Origin: Paraburkholderia metrosideri
GTDB taxonomy: Bacteria; Pseudomonadota; Gammaproteobacteria; Burkholderiales; Burkholderiaceae
Assembly (NCBI RefSeq): GCF_904848625.1
Contig: NZ_CAJHCP010000014.1
Span: 124,001 to 188,000 of the forward strand
DNA: 64,000 nucleotides
Direction: 5' to 3'
The notes under the pieces are model-generated. The model searched no databases, was not told the DNA's origin, and saw nothing but the letters and a program-made list of their open reading frames with translations. The position numbers and the translations under genes were made by a program. Positions 17,238-23,047 of the stretch are shown piece by piece. Each line of letters starts with the position of its first letter. Position 1 is the first letter of the stretch.

Positions 17238-18056
17238 ATGAAACGTTTGACTCGCAGTGCCGCTGTACTCGGACTATTGATTACATTGTCGGGCGTCGCA
17301 CATGCCGATCGACTCGACGATATAAAGAAGGCTGGCGTCCTGCGCGTCGCGACGTTCGACAGCAACCCGCCGTTCGGTTTCGTCGATCCGAAGACCAATC
17401 AGATTGTCGGCCTCGATGTCGATTACGCGCGCGCGGTTGCCGCGAAGCTCGGCGTCAAGCTCGAGATTCAGCCGACCAATCCCGCCAACCGGATTGCGTT
17501 TCTGAAGTCGAATAAGGTCGATCTGGTCTTCGCCAACTTCACGATCACCGACGAGCGCAAAAAGGAAATCGATTTCAGCACGCCGTACTTCGCGTCGGGC
17601 ACGCAATTCATCGCGAAGAAGGGAGTATTGAAGTCGCCGCAGCAGCTGGCCAGTTTGCGGATCGGCGCGGACAAGGGCACGACCAACGAGCAACAGGTTC
17701 GCGCGCAATTCCCGAATGCCACCATCGTCGCTTATGACGACACGCCGTTCGCGTTCGCCGCACTGCGCACGGGGAACGTGCAGGCCATCACGCAGGACGG
17801 CCCCAAGCTGGTCGCGTTGCTTGCCAATGTGCCGGACAAGGAGAAGTACGAGATTCCGCCGTTCACGATTTCGAACGACTATGAAGGGGTCGGCGTACCG
17901 AAGAACGAAGCGCGTTTGCTGAACGTCGTCAATGAAACGCTGGAAGGTCTCGAAGCGAACGGCAACGCCGCGAAAATTTACGACCAGTGGTTTGGTCCGG
18001 GCAGCAAGGCGCCGTTGCCGCGCCTGTTCAAGATTGGCGATCCGCAAAAGAGCTAA
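17238..18056 (+). CDS. Periplasmic amino-acid-type binding protein (ABC importer)
   Basis: 272 residues. Signal peptide MKRLTRSAAVLGLLITLSG... with cleavage near AHA-D. The mature part is a family-3 solute-binding protein: GVLRVATFDSNPPFGF, VGLDVDYARAVAAKLG, ANFTITDERKKEIDFSTPYF, then the C-terminal domain with TQDGPKLVALL. These bind polar amino acids, including cystine. Two permease genes follow, separated by a strong hairpin with a T-run (18075-18119) that would leave the binding protein in excess. The nearby sulfur genes make cystine or another sulfur amino acid plausible, but that is inference. Confidence 0.9.
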   Translation: MKRLTRSAAVLGLLITLSGVAHADRLDDIKKAGVLRVATFDSNPPFGFVDPKTNQIVGLDVDYARAVAAKLGVKLEIQPTNPANRIAFLKSNKVDLVFANFTITDERKKEIDFSTPYFASGTQFIAKKGVLKSPQQLASLRIGADKGTTNEQQVRAQFPNATIVAYDDTPFAFAALRTGNVQAITQDGPKLVALLANVPDKEKYEIPPFTISNDYEGVGVPKNEARLLNVVNETLEGLEANGNAAKIYDQWFGPGSKAPLPRLFKIGDPQKS

Positions 18057-18074
18057 GCGGTTCTCTCGCTTGCT

Positions 18075-18119
18075 AACCGGCCTGCCGTTTTCATGACGGC
18101 GGGCCGGTTTGTTTTGTTT
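18075..18119 (+). terminator. Hairpin with T-tract between binding protein and permease genes
   Basis: 14-base arms (18075-18088 and 18096-18109, one G:U pair) with a 7-base loop, followed by TTTGTTTTGTTT. It has the form of an intrinsic terminator; since the permease genes follow in the same direction it may be a partial terminator, the usual way to make more binding protein than permease. Confidence 0.75.
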
Positions 18120-18162
18120 GCACCTCTGCAATCGCTTCTGGCTTTCTGGATGGATGGTAACG

Positions 18163-18909
18163 ATGAACGCGTGGCTCGAACCCCGCTACGTCGCGTGGAT
18201 ATGGCATGGCTTCGCGATGACACTGGGGCTGTCGGTCTCGGTGATGGTGTGCGCGACGCTGCTTGGCTTCGCCTTGGCACTGGCACGCAGCGGTCCTTAT
18301 GCCGGGCTGCGTCGCGCTGCGGCCGGCTATGTGATGGTGTTCCGCAACTCGCCGCTACTGGTTCAACTGCTGTTCTGGTATTTCGGCGCGGCGACGTTGC
18401 TGCCCGATAGCGTGATGGCGTGGCTCAATACACCGCATACGATTGCGCTCGGTCCGCTGTCGCTCACATGGCCGACCTTCGAATTCGTCGCGGGATGGCT
18501 CGGACTCACCTGCTATACGACGACGTTTATCGGCGAAGAATTTCGTGCGGGCATGCAGGGTGTGCGCGACGGCCAGCATCAGGCTGCGGCCGCGCTGGGT
18601 CTCACGCGATTCGCGGCATTCCGTTATGTGGTCCTGCCGCAGGCAGTGCGTATCGCGACGCCGCCGCTCGCCGGACAATACATGAATGTGATCAAGAACT
18701 CGTCGCTGACCATGGCAATCGGTCTTGCCGAGTTGTCGTATTCGTCGCGCCAGGTCGAGACCGAAACGCTTAAGACGTTCCAGTCGTTCGGCATGGCGAC
18801 GGTGCTCTATATCGTCGCGATTGCCGCAATCGAAGTCGCGTTGCTGTTATGGCAGCGGCGTCGTGCATCGGCTGCGCGCGGCTGGCGGCTTTCGCGAGGA
18901 GATCGCTGA
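18163..18909 (+). CDS. Amino-acid ABC transporter permease (HisM/GltJ type)
   Basis: 248 residues, about five membrane segments. The coupling loop EFRAGMQGVRDGQHQAAAALGLTRF carries the EAA-type motif of polar amino-acid permeases that contacts the ATPase. The N-terminal AMTLGLSVSVMVCATLLG is typical of HisMQ-type permeases. ATG 18163 is taken; 18154 (three codons earlier) is also possible. Its stop overlaps the ATG of the second permease by one base (TGATG), so the two are translationally coupled and should form the heterodimeric channel. Confidence 0.9.
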   Translation: MNAWLEPRYVAWIWHGFAMTLGLSVSVMVCATLLGFALALARSGPYAGLRRAAAGYVMVFRNSPLLVQLLFWYFGAATLLPDSVMAWLNTPHTIALGPLSLTWPTFEFVAGWLGLTCYTTTFIGEEFRAGMQGVRDGQHQAAAALGLTRFAAFRYVVLPQAVRIATPPLAGQYMNVIKNSSLTMAIGLAELSYSSRQVETETLKTFQSFGMATVLYIVAIAAIEVALLLWQRRRASAARGWRLSRGDR

Positions 18910-19604
18910 TGAGCGCGCTCGACTGGTTGCCTATCGCACGTTACCTGCTGCTCGGCGCGTTTCCCGCTGGTCCGCTTGGCGGCGTGGCGCTGACATTGGT
19001 ACTGACGGTGCTCTCTGCCGTGTTATCCGCGTTGCTGGGACTCGCAGGGGGCGTTGCGCTGGTCATGACGCGAGGCGCAGTGCATGTGCTGCTACTTGCC
19101 GTTGTCGGCTTTTTCCGCGCGATTCCGGTGCTGATGCTGATCTTCTGGACCTTCTTCCTGATGCCGGTGCTGCTGCATATCGACGTCCCCGGACTGGCGA
19201 CCGTGGTGTGCGCGCTTGCATTGATTGGCGGCGCGTATTTGTCGCATTCGGTGCGGGCCGGGATCGTCGCGGTCGGCGATGGACAGTGGCAGGCCGCGAT
19301 GTCGCTCGGGATGACCCGTGGCCAGGCGCTGAGGTACGTGTTGTTACCTCAGGCAATCCGGATGATGGCGCCATCGTTCATCAATCAATGGGTGTCGTTG
19401 ATCAAGGACACGTCGCTCGCGTATATCGTCGGCGTGCAGGAGTTCACGTTTCTGGCGAACCAGGTCAATAGCCGGCTGATGGTTTATCCGGCGCAGATTT
19501 TTCTGTTCGTCGGTCTGGTGTATCTCGTGTTGTGCAGCGCCTTTCAATGGGGTGCGACGAAGCTGCTGGCGGCGAGCTCCGGAGGGCCCAGCACATCGCG
19601 TTAG
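18909..19604 (+). CDS. Amino-acid ABC transporter permease, second subunit
   Basis: 231 residues, about five membrane helices; coupling loop SVRAGIVAVGDGQWQAAMSLGMT. GAGGAG at 18896-18901 precedes the ATG at 18909, which overlaps the previous stop. With the first permease it forms the inner-membrane channel for the ligand delivered by the 17238 binding protein. No ATP-binding subunit gene follows: the next gene is an unrelated small protein. The ATPase must be encoded elsewhere or shared. Confidence 0.9.
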   Translation: MSALDWLPIARYLLLGAFPAGPLGGVALTLVLTVLSAVLSALLGLAGGVALVMTRGAVHVLLLAVVGFFRAIPVLMLIFWTFFLMPVLLHIDVPGLATVVCALALIGGAYLSHSVRAGIVAVGDGQWQAAMSLGMTRGQALRYVLLPQAIRMMAPSFINQWVSLIKDTSLAYIVGVQEFTFLANQVNSRLMVYPAQIFLFVGLVYLVLCSAFQWGATKLLAASSGGPSTSR

Positions 19605-19742
19605 CTGTCCCGGCTGCGGCGCCGGCTGCAGCGCCACCAGGATTCTCGATTCTCCGAAAACCATTCCACAAAAGCTTGTTTGCGATTACCGAGTTGCATC
19701 GCTAACTTGATAGGCATGGTTTGAATCGACGGAGGTCGGATC

Positions 19743-19991
19743 ATGGCAAGTTCGGCGATAGCGATATGGGACGGCGTTCGACACCCACGCGTGTTGCTGC
19801 GGCACTGGGTCAACCGTGCGCCTCGCAGCAAACCCCACGCGGATTCCGACGATGCCATGGCCGCGCCGGCGCACGAAGCCAGTTCACCGGAGCGGCTCGA
19901 GCGCATCGCCGCCTATGCGCGAAGCGGCTATTTCCATGTGGAATACACCGCCGGCATGTTCGTGGTGCCGCTCGACGTTCCACCCGAATGA
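19743..19991 (+). CDS. Small hypothetical protein
   Basis: 82 residues. A very good ribosome site (CGGAGG at 19730-19735, seven bases before ATG 19743) supports a real gene. The N-terminal half is basic; the C-terminal half (PERLERIAAYARSGYFHVEY...) looks helical and then extended. No family recognised, no cysteines, no membrane segment. It lies between the permeases and the encapsulin-linked sulfur genes; the context gives no clear role. Confidence 0.6.
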   Translation: MASSAIAIWDGVRHPRVLLRHWVNRAPRSKPHADSDDAMAAPAHEASSPERLERIAAYARSGYFHVEYTAGMFVVPLDVPPE

Positions 19992-20133
19992 CGCTGAAGC
20001 AGTGGCAGCGTGCCGCATGACATCACGCGGCACGCTGGTGCTAGCAGGCTCAAGCGACCAAACCGATGCTTCTTTAGAAATGACAATTAATTGGTTCGGG
20101 TTCGGTTCCTTCTCTTTCATAGTGTCTTCTGAT

Positions 20134-20164
20134 GGCTATAGACGGTTGCCAACTGTCTATAGCC
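20134..20164. promoter_or_regulatory. Near-perfect 31-base palindrome before the rhodanese gene
   Basis: Arms GGCTATAGAC (20134-20143) and GTCTATAGCC (20155-20164) are perfect inverted copies; the 11-base centre contains GTTGCCAAC, so only one symmetric base pair of the whole site is mismatched. It lies 44-74 bases before the rhodanese ATG, where a promoter is expected. Each arm carries a CTATAG core, repeated upstream of the encapsulin gene. Likely operator, plausibly for the XRE protein of this locus. Confidence 0.7.
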
Positions 20165-20207
20165 CGAACCTGCGTGCATTGAGCCGCGCGATTTCGAAGG
20201 AGACGAC

Positions 20208-20684
20208 ATGACGATTGAGCTTGCAGAACGACCGGCCCAAACCCTGGATACGCTGCTGGAAAACGCCCGGAGCAAGGCTGTGGAAGCCGGGCTTGCCTAT
20301 GCGGGAGGCCTGGCTCCCAAGGATGCGTGGGCGCTCGTGCAGGCCGGCGGTGCGGTGCTGGTCGACGTGCGTACCGCCGAGGAACGCAAATTCGTCGGTT
20401 TTATTCCGGACAGCCTGCATGTTGCGTGGGCGACGGGCACGAGCCTGACGCGTAATCCGCGTTTCGTGCGCGAACTGGAAGCCAAAACCGGCAAGGACAC
20501 TGTGGTGCTGCTGCTATGCCGCAGTGGCAACCGCTCCGCCCAGGCCGCTGATGCTGCGGCCAAAGCGGGCTTCACCCAGGTATTCAATGTTCTCGAAGGT
20601 TTCGAAGGCGACCTGAACGATGCGCAGCGGCGTGGTACCAGCAACGGCTGGCGTTTTCACGATCTGCCGTGGATTCAGGACTGA
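20208..20684 (+). CDS. Rhodanese-like sulfurtransferase
   Basis: 158 residues, single rhodanese domain. Active-site cysteine C104 in CRSGNRSA, preceded by VLVDVRTAEERKFVGFIP, the CH2A-type segment. It would carry persulfide (sulfane) sulfur between a donor such as a cysteine desulfurase and an acceptor. AAGGAG lies before ATG 20208. No signal peptide or membrane segment is clear, so cytoplasmic. It starts the group rhodanese - serine acetyltransferase - XRE regulator, just upstream of the encapsulin genes; the palindrome at 20134-20164 is in its promoter region. Confidence 0.92.
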   Translation: MTIELAERPAQTLDTLLENARSKAVEAGLAYAGGLAPKDAWALVQAGGAVLVDVRTAEERKFVGFIPDSLHVAWATGTSLTRNPRFVRELEAKTGKDTVVLLLCRSGNRSAQAADAAAKAGFTQVFNVLEGFEGDLNDAQRRGTSNGWRFHDLPWIQD

Positions 20685-20725
20685 CGTTTTTAAATCGCGC
20701 AGCATTTTTACGGGGAGTAATCGCT

Positions 20726-21727
20726 GTGGCAGTTTTCGATGTCGATGATATTGTCCAGGCGCTTCAGGTTGTCCGCCAGCAATGGCGTGAAGTGCAGAAG
20801 CGCTCGCTCGAACCGGGCGGGCGCGAATTACCTGGGCGCGAAGCGTTATCCGAAATCATCGACGCGCTCAAAGGCGTGCTGTTTCCGATGCGGCTCGGGC
20901 CGCCCGATCTGCGCCAGGAAAGCGAAAACTTCTATGTCGGCCATGCGCTCGACGCCGCGTTGCATGCGCTGCTCGGCCAGGCGCGTCTCGAGTTGCACTA
21001 CCGCACGCGGCATCAGCCGCCGCCCGCGGACGTCATCGAAGCCCAGGCGGGCATCGCGGTGCGCGCATTCGCGGCGCGCTTGCCGGCGATTCGCACTCTG
21101 CTCGACAGCGACGTGCTCGCCGCGTTCCATGGCGATCCGGCGGCAGGCAGCGTGGACGAAGTGCTGCTGTGCTACCCCGGCATTCTCGCGATGATCCACC
21201 ACCGGCTCGCGCATGAACTGTACGGCCTGGGCTTGCCGCTGCTGGCGCGGATCGTCGCCGAACTTGCGCATGCGCAAACCGGTATCGACATTCATCCGGG
21301 CGCGCGGATCGGCGCGGGCTTTTTCATCGACCACGGCACGGGCGTCGTGATCGGCGAAACGTCGGTCATCGGCGAACGGGTGCGCGTGTATCAGGCCGTG
21401 ACGCTCGGCGCGAAGCGTTTTCCGCGCGATGCGCAGGGGCATCTGGAGAAGGGCCACGCACGTCATCCGATTGTCGAGGACGACGTGGTGATCTATGCAG
21501 GCGCCACGATCCTCGGACGGGTGACGCTGGGACGGGGTTCGGTGATCGGCGGCAACGTGTGGCTCACCAACGACGTGGCACCCGGCTCGCACGTGACGCA
21601 GGCCGTGTCGCGTAACGAGGCGACGGGTGCGGCCGTGTCCGCCGCGCTGCCAAAGCCGCCGGCCAACCAGCAGGCCACGCAGGCCACGCAGGCCGCCGAA
21701 GCCGTGATCGCCGGAGTCGCGCGATGA
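20726..21727 (+). CDS. cysE: Serine O-acetyltransferase (SrpH-like)
   Basis: 333 residues from a GTG at 20726 with GGGGAG eight bases before it; the open frame from 20669 overlaps the rhodanese gene and lacks this site. It makes O-acetylserine from serine and acetyl-CoA, the carbon acceptor for sulfide in cysteine synthesis. The C-terminal part is a left-handed hexapeptide-repeat helix (HPGARIGAGFFIDHGTG, GETSVIGERVRVYQAVTLG). It is longer than E. coli CysE (273), with a longer N-terminal helical part and an Ala/Gln-rich tail. A serine acetyltransferase next to a SrpI-type encapsulin matches the srpH-srpI pairing in cyanobacteria. Its stop overlaps the XRE start (ATGA). Confidence 0.93.
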   Translation: MAVFDVDDIVQALQVVRQQWREVQKRSLEPGGRELPGREALSEIIDALKGVLFPMRLGPPDLRQESENFYVGHALDAALHALLGQARLELHYRTRHQPPPADVIEAQAGIAVRAFAARLPAIRTLLDSDVLAAFHGDPAAGSVDEVLLCYPGILAMIHHRLAHELYGLGLPLLARIVAELAHAQTGIDIHPGARIGAGFFIDHGTGVVIGETSVIGERVRVYQAVTLGAKRFPRDAQGHLEKGHARHPIVEDDVVIYAGATILGRVTLGRGSVIGGNVWLTNDVAPGSHVTQAVSRNEATGAAVSAALPKPPANQQATQATQAAEAVIAGVAR

Positions 21728-22002
21728 CGCTCGTCAGAAACTTTGGCACGGCGGTGCGGCATTTGCGTGAGTTACAAGGGTGGTCACAGGAGCAACTGGC
21801 CGAACACGCCGAACTGAACCGCTCTTATGTCGGCGAGATCGAGCGAGGCTCCGCGATTGCGTCGATCGTCACCGTCGACAAACTCGCCCGCGCGTTCGGC
21901 GTGCCGATCGAACGCCTGTTGCGGCCAGTCGCCGACAAAGACAAAGCGGCGACCGTCGCGAAAGAAGCTTCTGCCAGCTTCGATCCTGCTTCTATCCGCT
22001 AG
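21724..22002 (+). CDS. XRE-family HTH transcriptional regulator
   Basis: 92 residues, one Cro/CI-type helix-turn-helix: LQGWSQEQLAEHAELNRSYVGEIERGSAIASIVTVDKLARAFG, the HTH spanning about residues 18-70. No ligand domain follows, only a short Lys/Ala-rich tail. ATG 21724 overlaps the serine acetyltransferase stop (ATGA), so it is co-translated with the sulfur genes. The inverted repeat 21990-22008 overlaps its own stop codon, and further CTATAG sites lie before the encapsulin gene and the rhodanese gene, so it may control both transcripts; that link is inferred. Confidence 0.92.
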   Translation: MTLVRNFGTAVRHLRELQGWSQEQLAEHAELNRSYVGEIERGSAIASIVTVDKLARAFGVPIERLLRPVADKDKAATVAKEASASFDPASIR

Positions 22003-22008
22003 ATAGAA
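21990..22008. promoter_or_regulatory. Inverted repeat overlapping the XRE stop codon
   Basis: Perfect 7-base arms TTCTATC (21990-21996) and GATAGAA (22002-22008), five bases apart. It lies 107 bases before the encapsulin start and shares the TCTAT half-site with the other CTATAG-type sites here. Candidate operator. Confidence 0.6.
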
Positions 22009-22021
22009 CCCCGATTGCTGT

Positions 22022-22027
22022 CTATAG
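22022..22027. promoter_or_regulatory. CTATAG half-site in the encapsulin promoter region
   Basis: CTATAG core inside GCTGTCTATAGC; left part GTCTATAG is identical to the right arm core of the rhodanese palindrome. Only worth listing because it is one of four CTATAG copies in this locus. Confidence 0.45.
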
Positions 22028-22090
22028 CATGTTGAGCGGCCCCGGCACGCTCCCGATAATCACGTTCGTTCATAAGTATTCCCGTTTTTC

Positions 22091-22100
22091 TTCTATAGAA
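22091..22100. promoter_or_regulatory. TTCTATAGAA palindrome just before the encapsulin gene
   Basis: Perfect 10-base palindrome ending 14 bases before the encapsulin ATG (22115), overlapping or adjacent to the transcription/translation start region. Shares the CTATAG core with the rhodanese-promoter palindrome. Candidate repressor site. Confidence 0.55.
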
Positions 22101-22114
22101 CCTGGAGCCACAAG

Positions 22115-23047
22115 ATGACAGCAACAGTGGGCGGCCTGACGGCGCTCGGCGATACCGCAGCACGGCAACTCGCGAATGCCACCAAAACCGTTCCTCAACT
22201 CGCGACGATCACTCCGCGCTGGTTGACGCATCTGCTGCAATGGATTCCGGTTGAAGCGGGTATCTATCGTCTGAACCAGGTGAAGAATCCGGAAGCCGTG
22301 AAGGCAGCCTGTACCGCGCGCGAAGATGAAAGCATCTTGCCGCGTACCTTCGTGCCTTATGAAGAGCAACCGCGCGAGTACTTCCTGAATGCGGTCAGCA
22401 CGGTGCTCGACGTTCACACGCGCGTCTCCGATCTGTACAGCAGCCCGCATGACCAGATCAAGGAACAACTGCGTCTGACGATCGAAACGATCAAGGAATT
22501 GCAGGAAAGCCAGCTGATCAACAATCCCGATTACGGTCTGCTTGCGAACGTCGCGGAAGAGCAGCGCGTGTTTCCGCTGACCGGCGCGCCGACCCCCGAC
22601 GACCTCGACGAACTGCTGACTAAAGTGTGGAAAGAGCCGGCGTTCTTCCTGACCCATCCGCTCGCGATTGCTGCGTTCGGCCGGGAATGCACGCGCCGTG
22701 GCGTGCCGCCGCCGACGGTCAGCCTGTTCGGTTCGCAGTTCCTCACGTGGCGCGGCATTCCGCTGATTCCGTCGGACAAGGTGCCGGTTGCCGATGGCAA
22801 GACCAAGATCCTGCTGCTGCGCGTCGGCGATAAGCGCCAGGGCGTGGTCGGTCTGTTCCAGCCGGGCGTCGCGGGCGAACAGGGTCCGGGCCTGTCGGTG
22901 CGCTTCATGGGCATCAACAATCATGCGATCGCTTCGTACCTGATTTCGCTGTACTGCTCGCTTGCTGTGCATTCGCCGGATGCGCTGGCGGTCCTCGATG
23001 ACGTCGAAATCGGCAAGTACCATGACTACCCAGACACCTACAAGTAA
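22115..23047 (+). CDS. srpI: Family 2A (SrpI-type) encapsulin shell protein
   Basis: 310 residues with the recognisable family 2 encapsulin sequence: N-terminal arm, TPRWLTHLLQWIPVEAGIYRLNQVKNP, LPRTFVPYEEQPREYFLNAVSTVLDVHTRVSDLYSSPHDQ-type helix region, LINNPDYGLLANV, FFLTHPLAIAAFGRECTRRG, and the C-terminal RFMGINNHAIASYLISLYCSLAVHSPDALA part. There is no inserted cyclic-nucleotide-binding domain, so it is type 2A rather than 2B. It folds like an HK97 phage capsid protein and assembles a closed nanocompartment around a cargo enzyme, in known 2A systems a cysteine desulfurase. The cargo gene follows, overlapping by 26 bases. Confidence 0.93.
   Translation: MTATVGGLTALGDTAARQLANATKTVPQLATITPRWLTHLLQWIPVEAGIYRLNQVKNPEAVKAACTAREDESILPRTFVPYEEQPREYFLNAVSTVLDVHTRVSDLYSSPHDQIKEQLRLTIETIKELQESQLINNPDYGLLANVAEEQRVFPLTGAPTPDDLDELLTKVWKEPAFFLTHPLAIAAFGRECTRRGVPPPTVSLFGSQFLTWRGIPLIPSDKVPVADGKTKILLLRVGDKRQGVVGLFQPGVAGEQGPGLSVRFMGINNHAIASYLISLYCSLAVHSPDALAVLDDVEIGKYHDYPDTYK

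Noticed and set aside
20084..20093. CAATTAATTG palindrome before the rhodanese gene
   Set aside because: Ten-base AT-rich palindrome with no second copy seen; may be part of a promoter but is too weak to call.
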